Shown: positions 38,358 through 52,452, numbered from the stretch's first letter. The stretch: 64,000 nucleotides of DNA from an uncultured Curvibacter sp. (GCA_903828535.1 CAIKMN010000003.1:186001-250000); one strand, 5' to 3'. The notes: a model not told the origin generated them from the sequence alone. Numbers and translations: made by a program.

Positions 38358-39668
38358 ATGACTGAAAAGAAATTTGAGAAGTTGACTGCCGTTAAAGGCA
38401 TGAACGACATTTTGCCGCCCGAATCTGCCCGCTGGGAGTGGTTGGAGGGCAAGGTGCGGGGATTGATGGCCCGTTATGCTTACCACAACATTCGCACGCC
38501 CATCGTCGAACACACGCCCTTGTTTGTGCGGGGGTTGGGTGAGGTGACGGATGTGGTTGAAAAGGAGATGTACTCTTTTGAAGACCGTTTGAATGGCGAA
38601 GCACTCACTTTGCGCCCTGAAAACACTGCGGGCGTGGTCCGAGCGGTGGCCGAGCACTCGCTGCTTTACGACGGCGGCAAGCGCCTTTATTACATGGGCC
38701 CGATGTTCCGCCATGAGCGGCCTCAACGAGGACGATACCGGCAGTTTCATCAAATTGGCGCCGAAGCCTTGGGTTTTCCGGGCCCCGAAGTCGATGCAGA
38801 ACTGATTTTGCTCGCGCACCACCTGTGGCAAGAGTTGGCGCTGAAGGACGTGAGGCTGGAGCTGAACAGCTTGGGGCAGCCGCCCGAGCGCCAGGCGCAC
38901 CGCGTCGCCTTGATTGCTTACCTAGAAGCCCATGCCGATCAGCTCGATGAGGATGCCAAACGACGACTTCACAGCAACCCGCTGCGCATTTTGGACACCA
39001 AGAACCCCGCCATGAAATCCTTGGTGGAAGGTGCGCCGCGTTTGTTGGATTACTTGGGTGAAGCTTCTTTGGCGCATTTAAATGCTTTAAGGGCTATTTT
39101 GGATGCCAATGGCGTTACTTACACCATCAATCCCCGCTTGGTGCGTGGCCTGGACTACTACAACCTGACCGTCTTTGAATTCATCACCGACAGTTTGGGG
39201 TCGCAAGGCACCCTTTGCGCGGGCGGCCGTTACGACGACTTGATTGCCCAAATTGGCGGCAAGGCAGCCCCGGCGGTGGGCTGGGCGTTTGGCGTTGAAC
39301 GCGTGCTGGAGTTGCTCAAAGAGCAGGCGTCCATCCCGGAGCCCCTGCCTTTGGTCTATGCCATCGCGCCCGATGCGCAGGCGATGCCCCAAGTGATGCG
39401 CGCCTTAAACGAGGTGCGTCGCGCCGGCATTGCAGTCCAAATGCACGCGGGATCAGCAGACGCTTGGGGCAGCATGAAATCGCAATTTAAGAAAGCCGAC
39501 GCCAGCGGGGCCGTGTGGGCATTGATTTTTGGAGCCGATGAAATGGCCCGCGGCGAGCTCACCCTCAAAGCGCTGCGTGACGGTGTTGGCGCGCAAAGTA
39601 CCTTGCCTTTGACCGGCTTGGCGGCTTGGGCCAGCGCACTGAGCCCCGCAGCGCCAAGCCCTGCGTGA
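38358..39668 (+). CDS. hisS: Histidyl-tRNA synthetase
   Basis: 436 residues from ATG 38358. Class II aminoacyl-tRNA synthetase: [22 protein letters not shown], motif 2 [26 protein letters not shown], the [15 protein letters not shown] His-specific segment, motif 3 [15 protein letters not shown], and the C-terminal anticodon-binding domain. Distinct from hisZ at 47031, which lacks the catalytic pattern. Separated from the yfgM-like gene by 66 bases. Confidence 0.97.
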   Translation: MTEKKFEKLTAVKGMNDILPPESARWEWLEGKVRGLMARYAYHNIRTPIVEHTPLFVRGLGEVTDVVEKEMYSFEDRLNGEALTLRPENTAGVVRAVAEHSLLYDGGKRLYYMGPMFRHERPQRGRYRQFHQIGAEALGFPGPEVDAELILLAHHLWQELALKDVRLELNSLGQPPERQAHRVALIAYLEAHADQLDEDAKRRLHSNPLRILDTKNPAMKSLVEGAPRLLDYLGEASLAHLNALRAILDANGVTYTINPRLVRGLDYYNLTVFEFITDSLGSQGTLCAGGRYDDLIAQIGGKAAPAVGWAFGVERVLELLKEQASIPEPLPLVYAIAPDAQAMPQVMRALNEVRRAGIAVQMHAGSADAWGSMKSQFKKADASGAVWALIFGADEMARGELTLKALRDGVGAQSTLPLTGLAAWASALSPAAPSPA

Positions 39669-39734
39669 ACCTTGGCCTGAACCTTGACAGGACATCAGTC
39701 AACCTACAATCACCCCAAATCATCACGGAATCCC

Positions 39735-40394
39735 ATGGCGCATCTCGACCTCGAAGAACAAGAACAGCTCGACCAGCTGAAGCATTTTTGGAAACAATAC
39801 GGCAACGCCATCTCTTGGGTGGTGACGGCTGCTTTGGTGTTGGTCGCCGGCTGGAATGCTTATCAGTACTGGCAAAACAAGCAAGCGGTTCAAGCTTCCG
39901 CCCTGTTTGATCAATTGGATCAAGCCAGCCAGGCCAAGGACGTGGCCAAAACCAGCCGAATGGCGCTGGATCTGAATGGCCAATTTGGATCAACCGCCTA
40001 TGCGGCCCAAGCCCAATTATTGGCCGCTGAAGTCTTGGTGAACAAGGGCGATTTGTCTGCCGCCTCCACCGCTTTGCAATCGTTGGTCGAACACAGTGCA
40101 GACAAAGGCCTTCAATCGGTCGCTCGTTTGCGCTTGGCCTCTTTGCAGGCAGAAAGCAAGGCCTTTGACGTCGCTTTGAACACGCTCCAAGCCAGTTTCC
40201 CCAAAGAATTTGAAGCCTTGGCGGCCGACCGCCGTGGTGATTTGTGGATGTTGCAAAACAAGCCCGATCAAGCGCAAGCGGAATACCAAAAAGCCTACGA
40301 CGGCTTGACCGAACGTTCTGAGTTGCGTCGCTTGGTTGAGGTCAAACTCAATGCCTTGGGTGTCAAGCCAGCGCCCGCAGGAGCTGCCTCTTGA
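39735..40394 (+). CDS. yfgM: YfgM-like TPR membrane protein (UPF0070)
   Basis: 219 residues. Cytoplasmic start MAHLDLEEQEQLDQLKHFWKQYG, one membrane helix (AISWVVTAALVLVAGW, about 25-40), then a periplasmic helical repeat domain. E. coli YfgM is a SecYEG-associated periplasmic chaperone partner. The place between hisS and bamB is the same as in E. coli. Its TGA stop shares bases with the TTG start of bamB. Confidence 0.9.
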   Translation: MAHLDLEEQEQLDQLKHFWKQYGNAISWVVTAALVLVAGWNAYQYWQNKQAVQASALFDQLDQASQAKDVAKTSRMALDLNGQFGSTAYAAQAQLLAAEVLVNKGDLSAASTALQSLVEHSADKGLQSVARLRLASLQAESKAFDVALNTLQASFPKEFEALAADRRGDLWMLQNKPDQAQAEYQKAYDGLTERSELRRLVEVKLNALGVKPAPAGAAS

Positions 40395-41533
40395 ATCGAT
40401 CCACATTCCGATTGGCCGGTCTTCTGACCGCCTTGACCTTGGCCCTGTCTGCCTGCAGCACCGACAACGCGCCCAAGCCCTCGCCTTTGCAAACGCTGAC
40501 GCCCGCCTTCGAGGTCAAATCGATTTGGGCGGTCCCCGTGGGCGAGGTGGGCTTTCCTCTGATGGTGCCAACGACCAGCAACACGCTGGCGGTGGCCAAT
40601 GACAAAGGGCAAATGGCTGTTTTGGCCTTGAACAACGGCAACGCCTTGCTGCGCGCTGATGTGGCCAAACACCTGACCGCTGGGGTGGGCTTGGGTGCGG
40701 CGCAAAACCAAGCCGGCGAAACCCGTTTGGCCGTGGTAAACGACGCCAATCAACTGGTTGTTTTGGAGGGTGAGCGAGAAATTTGGCGCAAAACCTTGCC
40801 AGCCACCACCTACACCCCCCCCTTGGTCGCAGGCGGTCGGGTCTTTATTTTGACGGGCGAACGCACCGTGATGGCCTTTGATGGCCAAAAAGGCTTTCAG
40901 CTCTGGACCCAGCAACGCCCCAGCGAGGCCTTGACCTTGAAATTGCCCGGGGTCTTGATGGCCGTGGGCGACACTTTGGTGGTTGGTTTTTCGGGGCGCT
41001 TGGTCGGCTTAAACCCGGACAACGGGAGTGGCCGCTGGGAGGCGCCGATTGGCACCCCTCGGGGGGTTAACGACGTCGAGCGATTGGTCGACTTGGTGGG
41101 CCACGTCTCCCGTCAACCCGACACACTTTGTGCGCGTGCCTATTCTTCAGCGGTGGGTTGTGTGAACGTGGCCAGTGGCCGAACGACCTGGAGCCATGCG
41201 GCTAATGGATTCACCGGTTTGGCGGGTGACGCCAATGCCGTTTATGGCACCGAGGCCGATGGCAAAGTGGTGGCTTGGCGTCGGGGCGACGGCGAAGCCA
41301 TTTGGACCTCTGACCAGTTCAAATACCGCCAATTAACGGCGCCAGTCCGGCTCGGTCAAGCGGTGGTCTTTGGTGACGCTGAAGGCTATTTGCACTTCTT
41401 GGCCAGCGACGATGGTCGGACGCTCAACCGGTTGAGCACCGATGGCTCGGGTTTTGCAGCGCCGCCCGTGGTTCAAGGACAAACTTTGTTGGTGGTGACG
41501 CGCAAGGGCAATGTGATGGCGTTTTCAATCTAA
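40391..41533 (+). CDS. bamB: Outer-membrane assembly lipoprotein BamB
   Basis: 380 residues from TTG 40391 (TTGA overlap with the previous gene). Lipobox LALSAC gives the lipidated Cys C22. Eight-bladed beta-propeller of PQQ/WD-like repeats, for example [31 protein letters not shown] and [11 protein letters not shown]. Scaffold of the BAM complex. The next gene, der, overlaps by one base. Confidence 0.94.
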   Translation: MNRSTFRLAGLLTALTLALSACSTDNAPKPSPLQTLTPAFEVKSIWAVPVGEVGFPLMVPTTSNTLAVANDKGQMAVLALNNGNALLRADVAKHLTAGVGLGAAQNQAGETRLAVVNDANQLVVLEGEREIWRKTLPATTYTPPLVAGGRVFILTGERTVMAFDGQKGFQLWTQQRPSEALTLKLPGVLMAVGDTLVVGFSGRLVGLNPDNGSGRWEAPIGTPRGVNDVERLVDLVGHVSRQPDTLCARAYSSAVGCVNVASGRTTWSHAANGFTGLAGDANAVYGTEADGKVVAWRRGDGEAIWTSDQFKYRQLTAPVRLGQAVVFGDAEGYLHFLASDDGRTLNRLSTDGSGFAAPPVVQGQTLLVVTRKGNVMAFSI

Positions 41534-42870
41534 TGAAACCCGTTATTGCCTTGGTTGGCCGACCCAATGTCGGCAAATCCACCTTGTTCAATCGCCTGAC
41601 CAAATCACGCGATGCGATTGTGGCTGACTTCGCCGGACTGACGCGCGACCGCCACTATGGCAACGGCAAGCAAGGTCGCTACGAGTACATCGTCATCGAT
41701 ACAGGCGGCTTTGAGCCGGACGCCAGCAGCGGCATTTACAAAGAAATGGCCAAGCAAACCCAGCAGGCGGTGGCCGAAGCGGACGTGGTGGTGTTTGTGG
41801 TTGACGCTCGCGCTGGTTTGTCGGGCCAAGACCACGACATCGCCAATTACCTGCGTCGCCTGGGTAAACCCACCTTGCTGGTCGCCAACAAGGCCGAGGG
41901 CATGGTGGAAGGCGTTCAACTCAGCGAGTTTTACGAACTCGGCTTGGGGGACGTGACGCCGGTTTCAGCGGCCCACGGCCAAGGCATTCGCAGCTTGGTC
42001 GAGCTGGCCTTGGATCCATTGAACTTGCCTGAAGACGACGAGGTTGTTGAAGAAAATTCAGCGATCAAATTGGCCGTGGCAGGGCGCCCGAATGTGGGCA
42101 AATCCACCCTGATCAACACCTGGCTGGGCGAAGAGCGCTTGGTCGCTTTTGACATGCCCGGCACCACCCGCGATGCCATCAGTGTGCCCTTTGAGCGCAA
42201 TGGACAGCGCTTCGAGCTGATTGACACAGCGGGTCTGCGCCGCAAGGGCAAGGTCTTTGAGGCCATTGAAAAATTCTCGGTGGTCAAAACCCTGCAAGCC
42301 ATTGAATCGGCCAATGTGGTGCTGCTGCTGTTGGACGCCACCCAAGGCATCACCGACCAAGACGCCCACATTGCGGGCTACATTTTGGAAAGTGGCCGTG
42401 CCGTGGTGATCGCGATCAACAAATGGGACGCGGTCGACGATTACCAGCGCCAATTGGTCGAGCGCGCCATCGAAACCCGTTTGTCATTCTTGAAGTTCGC
42501 GTCGGTCCACTTCATTTCTGCCAAAAAACGCCAAGGCTTGGGCCCACTCTGGACGTCGATTGCCGAAGCCCATCGCTCGGCGACGGTCAAAATGCCGACC
42601 CCCATTTTGACGCGCTTGCTCCTAGAAGCGGTTCAGTTCCAAACCCCCAAGAAAACAGGCATGTACCGTCCGAAGTTGCGCTATGCCCACCAAGGCGGCA
42701 TGAACCCGCCTTTGATCGTGGTTCATGGCAATTCTTTGGAACATGTGACCGAAGCCTACAAACGCTTTTTGGAAGGCCGCTTCCGCAAAGAGTTCAAACT
42801 GGTGGGCACGCCATTGCGCATTGAAATGAAGACTTCTGAGAACCCTTTCGCGGACAGGGAGTCTCGTTGA
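41533..42870 (+). CDS. der: Ribosome biogenesis GTPase Der (EngA)
   Basis: 445 residues with two consecutive G-domains, each with the P-loop GRPNVGKST (residues 8-16 and near 183), the hallmark of Der. The second domain has [11 protein letters not shown] and NKWD. The C-terminal KH-like domain ends [23 protein letters not shown]. Acts on 50S subunit assembly. Probably last gene of the rodZ-der group; a stem-loop follows. Confidence 0.97.
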   Translation: MKPVIALVGRPNVGKSTLFNRLTKSRDAIVADFAGLTRDRHYGNGKQGRYEYIVIDTGGFEPDASSGIYKEMAKQTQQAVAEADVVVFVVDARAGLSGQDHDIANYLRRLGKPTLLVANKAEGMVEGVQLSEFYELGLGDVTPVSAAHGQGIRSLVELALDPLNLPEDDEVVEENSAIKLAVAGRPNVGKSTLINTWLGEERLVAFDMPGTTRDAISVPFERNGQRFELIDTAGLRRKGKVFEAIEKFSVVKTLQAIESANVVLLLLDATQGITDQDAHIAGYILESGRAVVIAINKWDAVDDYQRQLVERAIETRLSFLKFASVHFISAKKRQGLGPLWTSIAEAHRSATVKMPTPILTRLLLEAVQFQTPKKTGMYRPKLRYAHQGGMNPPLIVVHGNSLEHVTEAYKRFLEGRFRKEFKLVGTPLRIEMKTSENPFADRESR

Positions 42871-42872
42871 GA

Positions 42873-42894
42873 AGCGCCTTTGAGGCGTTTGTAT
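42873..42894 (+). terminator. Probable terminator after der
   Basis: AAGCGCCT (42873-42880) and AGGCGTTT (42884-42891) form an 8-bp stem (one G-U pair) with loop TTG; T-richness after the stem is limited (TTTGTATGTG). A modest intrinsic terminator separating der from hfq. Confidence 0.5.
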
Positions 42895-42952
42895 GTGTTA
42901 TGTTCTCGGCTTATTTACTTAGAATATTTTTATTCAGAACACGGAGAATATC
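42895..42952 (+). promoter_or_regulatory. hfq promoter region with AT-rich dyad
   Basis: TAGAAT around 42918 is a likely -10, with a weak TTATGT about 16 bases upstream. GAATATTTTTATTC forms a perfect 5-bp inverted repeat directly at it, and CGGAGAA precedes the GTG start at 42953. Confidence 0.45.
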
Positions 42953-43201
42953 GTGAGCAACAAAGGTCAACTTCTGCAGGACCCCTTCTTAAACGCACTG
43001 CGCCGTGAGCATGTCCCGGTCTCCATCTACTTGGTCAACGGCATCAAGCTGCAGGGTCAAATTGAGTCGTTCGACCAGTACGTGGTGTTGCTGCGCAACA
43101 CGGTCACGCAGATGGTCTACAAGCACGCCATTTCAACCATCGTGCCAGGCCGAGCCGTCAACTTTTCTGCCGGTGATGCGGCCGAAACCGAAACCCCTTG
43201 A
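42953..43201 (+). CDS. hfq: RNA chaperone Hfq
   Basis: 82 residues from a GTG with CGGAG upstream. Sm1 motif [28 protein letters not shown] and Sm2 motif [12 protein letters not shown] are standard. Hexameric protein that pairs small RNAs with mRNAs. The C-terminal tail is short (about 15 residues, acidic). The TGA stop shares bases with the TTG start of hflX. Confidence 0.98.
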   Translation: MSNKGQLLQDPFLNALRREHVPVSIYLVNGIKLQGQIESFDQYVVLLRNTVTQMVYKHAISTIVPGRAVNFSAGDAAETETP

Positions 43202-44406
43202 TTGCTGACGAACCCTCCAAGACCAACCGTGTTTTGTTGGTGGGCGTTGATCTGGGGCTGCCGCACTTTGACGCCGAGTTAGAAGAGTTGGGGCAACTCG
43301 CCCTGACCGCTGGTTTGAACCCGGTGCATCGCCTGACTTGCAAGCGCAAAGCGCCCGATGCGGCCCTGTTCGTGGGCAGCGGCAAAGCCGATGAAATCAA
43401 GTTTTTGGCCGAGCAATACGAAGCCGCTGAAGTCTTGTTTGACCAGTCCTTGAGCCCGGCCCAGCAACGCAATTTAGAGCGACATTTGGGATTGCCGGTG
43501 AACGACCGGACTTTGCTGATTCTGGAGATTTTTGCCCAACGCGCCCGCAGTTTTGAGGGCAAGTTGCAAGTGGAATTGGCCCGCCTTCAATACCTCAGTA
43601 CCCGCCTGGTCAGGCGATGGTCCCACTTAGAAAGACAACGCGGGGGCATTGGCGCACGCGGGGGCCCTGGTGAAACCCAAATTGAGTTGGACCGTCGCAT
43701 GATCAACGAGTCCATCAAGCGCACCAAAGAACGGTTAATCAAGGTGAAACGCCAGCGCGGCACCCAGCGGCGTCAGCGAGAGCGGCGTGAGACCTTCAAT
43801 ATTTCTTTGGTGGGTTACACCAATGCCGGCAAGTCGAGCTTGTTCAATGCCTTGGTCAAAGCCCGCACCTATGCGGCCGACCAGTTGTTCGCCACCCTAG
43901 ACACCACCACCCGCCAGTTGTATTTGGGCGAGGCCGGGCGAACCGTCTCGTTGTCGGACACCGTGGGTTTTATTCGCGACCTGCCGCACGGCTTGGTTGA
44001 GGCCTTTGAGTCCACCTTGCAAGAATCCATAGAAGCCGACTTGCTGCTGCATGTGATCGACGCCGCCAACCCCGATTACCCCGAGCAAATGGTCCAAGTG
44101 CAAAAGGTTTTGGCCGACATCGGGGCCGACCAAGTCCCCCAGATTTTGGTCTTCAACAAGTTGGACGCGGTGCCTACCGAGTCGCGTCCTCTCAAAATGG
44201 TTGACACCCTCGAAATGGCCGGCCACCAAATTCCACGCCTCTTTGTCAGCGCCCGCGAGGGAGACGGTTTGCCCGCCTTGCGCTCGGCTTTGGCCGAACG
44301 TGTTCAGTCGGCGGTACCCCAATTGACGGCCGATGAACAAGCGCTTGCCAGTTTTGGGCACAATCTAGGGCAGCATGAAAATGAGCTGAAAGAGCCATCC
44401 GAATGA
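43198..44406 (+). CDS. hflX: Ribosome-associated GTPase HflX
   Basis: 402 residues from TTG 43198 (TTGA overlap with hfq). N-terminal HflX domain ([63 protein letters not shown] region), then a coiled linker ([17 protein letters not shown]) and the G-domain with [12 protein letters not shown] and [13 protein letters not shown]. Splits ribosomes under heat stress. The hflX stop overlaps the hflK ATG by four bases (44403-44406, ATGA). Confidence 0.96.
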   Translation: MIADEPSKTNRVLLVGVDLGLPHFDAELEELGQLALTAGLNPVHRLTCKRKAPDAALFVGSGKADEIKFLAEQYEAAEVLFDQSLSPAQQRNLERHLGLPVNDRTLLILEIFAQRARSFEGKLQVELARLQYLSTRLVRRWSHLERQRGGIGARGGPGETQIELDRRMINESIKRTKERLIKVKRQRGTQRRQRERRETFNISLVGYTNAGKSSLFNALVKARTYAADQLFATLDTTTRQLYLGEAGRTVSLSDTVGFIRDLPHGLVEAFESTLQESIEADLLLHVIDAANPDYPEQMVQVQKVLADIGADQVPQILVFNKLDAVPTESRPLKMVDTLEMAGHQIPRLFVSAREGDGLPALRSALAERVQSAVPQLTADEQALASFGHNLGQHENELKEPSE

Positions 44407-45803
44407 ATTTCTCAAATTTCTCAACAAAATGGGGCGTTCAAGCCCAACGCGCTCAACGCGCCCTGCGTTCTCTGAGCGTGGCACGCGCATGGGGCCGGGT
44501 TTTCAATCAAGGCCAGCAACCGCCTGACTTGGAAGAAATCTGGCGGGACTTGAACCGCAAGTGGGGTCAGTGGTTTGGCGGAAAAGGCACGGGCACCGCC
44601 TCCGGGGCCTCTGAACCGCCCCAAGGTCCAGGCCCCAACGGGGGAGGAGGAAATGGGGGTGGCCCTGGTAGTCCCTTTGGCTCGCCCGGCAAGCGGGGTC
44701 CTTTGCAAGGCGCTTTCATGGTGGTTTTGTTGGTGGCGGTTTTGATTTGGTTGGGGACGGGCTTCTTCATTGTTCAAGAAGGCCAACAAGCGGTCATCAC
44801 CCAATTCGGACGCTACAAAGAAACCGTCGGAGCGGGCTTCAATTGGCGACTGCCTTATCCCATTCAACGCCATGAACTCGTCTTTGTGACCCAGGTTCGT
44901 TCGGTCGATGTGGGGCATGACACCATCATCAAGGCCACGGGCCTGCGTGATTCGGCCATGCTCACGCAGGACGAAAACATTGTGGAAATCAAGTTTGCGG
45001 TTCAATACCGTTTGAACGATGCGCGGGCGTGGTTGTTTGAAAGCCGCAACCCCAGTGAAGCCGTGGTGCAAGCCGCTGAGACCGCCGTGCGCGAAGTGGT
45101 CGGCAAGATGCGCATGGACTCGGCCTTGGCAGAAGAGCGCGATCAAATTGCCCCGCGCATCCGTGCCTTGATGCAAACCATCCTGGACCGCTACAAAGTC
45201 GGCGTTGAAATCGTCGGCATCAATTTACAACAAGGGGGTGTTCGCCCCCCTGAGCCAGTGCAAGCCGCCTTTGACGATGTGCTGAAGGCCGGTCAAGAGC
45301 GTGAACGCACCAAGAATGAAGCCGAAGCCTACGCCAATGATGTGGTGCCCCGCGCGGTCGGTTCGGCCTCGCGTTTGAAGCAAGAAGCCGATGCATACAA
45401 GGCGCGAATTGTGGCGCAGGCCACGGGGGACGCCGACCGCTTTAAATCGGTGCTCACTGAATACCAAAAAGCCCCACAAGTGACGCGGGACCGCATGTAC
45501 ACCGACACCATGCAGCAAATCTACTCCAATGTCGGCAAGGTCTTGGTGGATTCACGTCAAGGCAGCAATTTGCTTTATTTGCCTTTGGACAAATTAATGG
45601 CCGCTTCTGCCGCCGCCAATTCAGCGAACAATGCGGCGAATAATTCAGCCAATGCCTCGGCGTCCAATGCCACCACGCCCACCGGCAATGATGCGGCTGC
45701 GGGCTCTGTCAACAACGCCTCAAACAACGGTTCCGCGAATGCGCCCCCCATGGATATCCGCAACCGCGACCTGAGTCGCAGCCGAGACCGAGACGGTCGT
45801 TGA
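44403..45803 (+). CDS. hflK: HflK, FtsH-modulating membrane protein
   Basis: 466 residues. Gly/Pro-rich N-terminal cytoplasmic segment (about residues 50-100), one transmembrane helix (GAFMVVLLVAVLIWLGTGFFIV, about 101-122), then the SPFH/band-7 domain (EGQQAVITQFGRYKE, ..., VVGKMRMDSALAEERDQI). The tail from about residue 403 is an Asn/Ala/Ser low-complexity stretch of about 50 residues ending RNRDLSRSRDRDGR. With HflC it forms a large cage around FtsH at the periplasmic face. Confidence 0.94.
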   Translation: MNFSNFSTKWGVQAQRAQRALRSLSVARAWGRVFNQGQQPPDLEEIWRDLNRKWGQWFGGKGTGTASGASEPPQGPGPNGGGGNGGGPGSPFGSPGKRGPLQGAFMVVLLVAVLIWLGTGFFIVQEGQQAVITQFGRYKETVGAGFNWRLPYPIQRHELVFVTQVRSVDVGHDTIIKATGLRDSAMLTQDENIVEIKFAVQYRLNDARAWLFESRNPSEAVVQAAETAVREVVGKMRMDSALAEERDQIAPRIRALMQTILDRYKVGVEIVGINLQQGGVRPPEPVQAAFDDVLKAGQERERTKNEAEAYANDVVPRAVGSASRLKQEADAYKARIVAQATGDADRFKSVLTEYQKAPQVTRDRMYTDTMQQIYSNVGKVLVDSRQGSNLLYLPLDKLMAASAAANSANNAANNSANASASNATTPTGNDAAAGSVNNASNNGSANAPPMDIRNRDLSRSRDRDGR

Positions 45804-45826
45804 TCGAATAGCTTAGGAGTTCTTTC

Positions 45827-46795
45827 GTGAACAAAATTGGTTTTGTGGTTTCTTCGGTGCTGGTGGTCGTCGTGCTGCTCAGTTCCATGTTGTTCGTGGT
45901 CGACCAGCGCCAATTTGGTGTGGTTTTTTCCTTGGGTCAAATCAAAGAAGTGATCACTGAACCCGGGTTGAATTTCAAACTTCCCCCGCCTTTCCAGAAT
46001 GTTCGATACGTCGACAAACGGTTATTGACTTTGGACAGCCCGGACTCGGAATCCATGCTCACAGCCGAGAAGCAGCGGGTGGTGATTGATTGGTATTTGC
46101 GTTGGCGCATTTCCAACCCCAGCCAGTACATTCGCAACGTGGGCACCGATGAAGCGTCTGGGGCCACTCAGCTCAGCCGGGTGGTACGCAATGCTTTTCA
46201 AGTAGAAATCAACAAGCACACGTTGGCGGAGCTGTTGGATACCCGTCGTGAAGAATTAATGGCCGATGTGCTGCGCAGCGTTCAAGCGTTTGTGAACGGC
46301 GAAAAGCCTTGGGGCATCGACGTGGTCGACGTGCGCATCACCCGCGTCGACTATGTGGAGGCCATCACCGAGTCGGTCTATCGCCGCATGGAAGCCGAAC
46401 GCAAACGGGTCGCCAACGAGCTGCGCTCCACGGGGGCTGCAGAAGGAGAAAAAATTCGTGCCGACGCCGACCGCCAGCGCGAAGTGACGATTGCCAACGC
46501 CTACCGAGATGCCCAAAACATCAAGGGCGAAGGCGATGCAGAGGCGGCCCACATCTATGCCCAAGCCTTCGGACGCGACCCTCAGTTTGCGCAGTTTTAT
46601 CGTAATTTGGACGCCTACAAATCCACCTTCTCCAAAAAGGGCGACTTGATGGTGGTGGATCCCAATTCGAGCGAATTTTTCCGCATTTTCCGTAATGGTG
46701 GCGGCAATGGCGGCAATGGCGGCAATGGCGGCGCTGGCGGAAATGGCGGCGCTGGTGGCTCTGGTGGTCCTGTTTCTGCGCCTGCTCACAAATAA
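45827..46795 (+). CDS. hflC: HflC, FtsH-modulating membrane protein
   Basis: 322 residues from GTG 45827 with AGGAG upstream. N-terminal transmembrane helix (IGFVVSSVLVVVVLLSSMLFVV) and SPFH domain (DQRQFGVVFSLGQIKEVI, ..., GIDVVDVRITRVDYVEAI). The C-terminus (from about residue 288) is a Gly/Asn repeat built by eight 9-base units at 46700-46771. Partner of HflK. Confidence 0.95.
   Translation: MNKIGFVVSSVLVVVVLLSSMLFVVDQRQFGVVFSLGQIKEVITEPGLNFKLPPPFQNVRYVDKRLLTLDSPDSESMLTAEKQRVVIDWYLRWRISNPSQYIRNVGTDEASGATQLSRVVRNAFQVEINKHTLAELLDTRREELMADVLRSVQAFVNGEKPWGIDVVDVRITRVDYVEAITESVYRRMEAERKRVANELRSTGAAEGEKIRADADRQREVTIANAYRDAQNIKGEGDAEAAHIYAQAFGRDPQFAQFYRNLDAYKSTFSKKGDLMVVDPNSSEFFRIFRNGGGNGGNGGNGGAGGNGGAGGSGGPVSAPAHK
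46700..46771 (+). repeat. 9-bp repeat encoding a Gly-Gly-Asn tail in HflC
   Basis: Eight consecutive 9-base units of the form GGC-GGC-AAT (with GCT, TCT or CCT in the third codon of later units), in frame with hflC. The first three units are identical, which suggests recent slippage. Confidence 0.85.
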
Positions 46796-46802
46796 GACCG
46801 CT

Positions 46803-46991
46803 GTGCAAGCCGATGATTTCTGGTGTGCGCTGGCCTTGGTCTTGGTGATCGAAGGGCTGCTGCCCTTCGTGGCGCCGGCGGTTTGGCGAGAAACCTTCAC
46901 CAAAATTTTGGCCCTTCAAGACGGCCAAATTCGGTTCATTGGCTTGGTGGCCGTGGCGCTCGGCTTGGGCGCCATTTGGCTGCTGAGCTGA
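46803..46991 (+). CDS. DUF2065 (YjeT-like) small membrane protein
   Basis: 62 residues from GTG 46803, seven bases after hflC. The sequence DDFWCALALVLVIEGLLPFVAP, WRETFTKILALQDGQIRFIGLVAVALGLGAIWLLS gives two membrane helices with a short polar loop, as in E. coli YjeT. Its role is unknown, but it is conserved between hflC and the hisZ/purA pair. It has a weak ribosome binding site and is probably cotranscribed with hflKC. Confidence 0.87.
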   Translation: MQADDFWCALALVLVIEGLLPFVAPAVWRETFTKILALQDGQIRFIGLVAVALGLGAIWLLS

Positions 46992-47030
46992 AGCCTTTAA
47001 AATCTCTGTTTTAACCCCCCTCCATTGACC

Positions 47031-50853
<3,823 letters not shown>

Positions 50854-50877
<24 letters not shown>

Positions 50878-51489
50878 TTTCTGAATTTCTGGCCACACAT
50901 TGGCCAGCATTTGGGGGTGTTCTGAGGCTTTCGGATGGATGCCATCGGCCTGGAAATGCGCGGCGGCTTGTGGCACGTCGGCCACACCTTTCAACAAAAA
51001 AGGCACCAAGCCACTGTGCGTGCTTTGCGCCACTTGAACAAAGAGTTTGGCGAATTGCTCGGTGTAAGGGCGCCCATAGTTGGGGGGCACTTGCATCCCA
51101 ATCAGCAGCACTTGGGCCCCTGCCTCTTGGCCCAGCGCCACCATGGCGCGCAGATTGTCTTCGGTGGCTTTCAGGGGTAACCCCCGCAGGGCGTCATTGC
51201 CGCCGAGTTCAATGATCAGCAAGGTGGGCGGGTGTTGCGCCAAAACGGCGGGCAGGCGCGAGCGTCCGCCGGCGGTCGTGTCACCGCTGATGCTGGCGTT
51301 GACGACTTCTTCGGTCCGGTGTGCTGCTTGAAGTTTTTGTTCTAGCAGCGCCACCCAGCCTTGCCCGTGGGCCAAGCCATATTCAGCGCTCAAAGAGTCG
51401 CCCAAGACCACGATGCGGGGCGTTTTGTTGGGGGGGCTGGCAGAGTGGGCTGGGCTGGTGCTGAGTGCACAGATCAAAAAAACATTCAC
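50854..51489 (-). CDS. tesA: Periplasmic SGNH esterase/lysophospholipase (TesA-like)
   Basis: 211 residues from a GTG at 51489, chosen because AGGGGAGGGG lies about 11 bases upstream and the product then opens with a compact signal peptide (NVFLICALSTSPAHSA). An ATG at 51660 would add 57 residues of Arg/Trp-rich, non-signal-like sequence. The SGNH blocks are complete: VLGDSLSAEYG, ISGDTTAG, ELGGNDALRG and DGIHP. Hydrolyses acyl-CoA or arylesters in the periplasm. Divergent from the ABC ATPase. Confidence 0.87.
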
Positions 51490-51686
51490 CGCGAAAGCAG
51501 CCCCTCCCCTGCAAAACCGATAGAAAAATCGCACACCCCACCAGAGACCAAAGGGCCATCCAAAAGCACACCGCCTCAAAAGGGCGGCAGCCAGTCCCAG
51601 TCTCGTTATGATCCACTCGTGTTTTGAGTTCGTTTCTTGACGGCAGTTCCTATTTCTCATTGCTGATTTCTCTTTCCTCTTTCCTC
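51490..51686. promoter_or_regulatory. Divergent gap between the esterase and ABC ATPase genes
   Basis: 197 bases. It holds the purine-rich esterase ribosome binding site just upstream of 51489, and on the plus strand a C/T-rich tract (TTTCTCTTTCCTCTTTCCTC) before the ATG at 51687, where no Shine-Dalgarno is visible. I cannot place convincing -35/-10 pairs. Confidence 0.35.
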
Positions 51687-52385
51687 ATGCCATCCTTATC
51701 GTCGTCCCTGGTGATCCAAGTGGATCATGTGTTCAAAAGCGTCACCGATGCCACCGGCACGTTGACCATTTTGAAGGACATTCACTTCAATTTGTTGGCG
51801 GGTGAGACCGTTGCCATTGTCGGCGCATCGGGCTCGGGCAAAAGCACCTTGTTGGCGATCATGGCGGGTTTGGATGTGCCCACGCAAGGGACGGTCTGGC
51901 TGCAGGGGCAAAACATTTTTTCTCTGAACGAAGACCAGCGTGCCGCCCTCAGAGCGGGTCATGTCGGTTTTGTCTTTCAAAGCTTTCAGTTGATGGCCAA
52001 CCTGACCGCCTTGGAAAACGTCATGCTGCCATTGGAATTGGCGGGCAGGCGCGATGCACGCCAAACCGCCAAAGCCATGTTGGAGCGGGTGGGCTTGGGG
52101 CAACGTCTCGGGCATTACCCCAAACTCTTGTCAGGTGGAGAGCAGCAAAGGGTGGCTTTGGCGCGGGCCTTTGTCGTCAAACCAGCCCTCTTGTTGGCCG
52201 ATGAGCCCACCGGCAGCTTGGACTTTGCGACCGGCCAAGCCATCATGGATTTGATGTTTGAACTGAACCGTGAACAAGGCACCACCTTGGTTTTGGTCAC
52301 GCACGACCCCGGTATTGCAGTGCGCTGTGAGCGCGTCATCACCATTGAGGCGGGGCAAGCGCGGTCAGCCAAGCAGAAGGAATAA
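51687..52385 (+). CDS. ABC transporter ATP-binding protein, LolD/YbbA type
   Basis: 232 residues. Walker A VGASGSGKSTLL, signature LSGGEQQRVALARA, Walker B LLLADEPTGSLD and the H-loop VTHD. This class (MacB/LolD/YbbA) pairs with a FtsX-like permease, which is not encoded next to it: suhB converges immediately downstream. Divergent pairing with a TesA-like esterase matches E. coli tesA-ybbA, where the permease ybbP follows. It is preceded by a pyrimidine tract rather than a Shine-Dalgarno. Confidence 0.88.
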   Translation: MPSLSSSLVIQVDHVFKSVTDATGTLTILKDIHFNLLAGETVAIVGASGSGKSTLLAIMAGLDVPTQGTVWLQGQNIFSLNEDQRAALRAGHVGFVFQSFQLMANLTALENVMLPLELAGRRDARQTAKAMLERVGLGQRLGHYPKLLSGGEQQRVALARAFVVKPALLLADEPTGSLDFATGQAIMDLMFELNREQGTTLVLVTHDPGIAVRCERVITIEAGQARSAKQKE

Positions 52386-52428
52386 GAAGGAGAAGGCTAA
52401 CCAGGTAAACTCCCTCATTGGGTCTGGC

Positions 52429-52452
52429 GACTGTGCTTAGGACTGTGCTTAT
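52429..52452. repeat. 12-bp tandem duplication in the ABC/suhB gap
   Basis: GACTGTGCTTAG (52429-52440) is followed directly by GACTGTGCTTAT (52441-52452); the second copy covers the suhB stop codon. Confidence 0.6.

Noticed and set aside
46695-46991. A longer form of the DUF2065 protein beginning in the hflC repeat
   Set aside because: The extra 36 residues (Ala/Met-rich) are an out-of-frame reading of the hflC glycine repeat; GTG 46803 gives the family length.
51490-51660. A longer N-terminus for the esterase
   Set aside because: The extra 57 residues are Arg/Trp-rich and not a signal peptide, while the GTG at 51489 has a strong ribosome binding site and a proper signal sequence.
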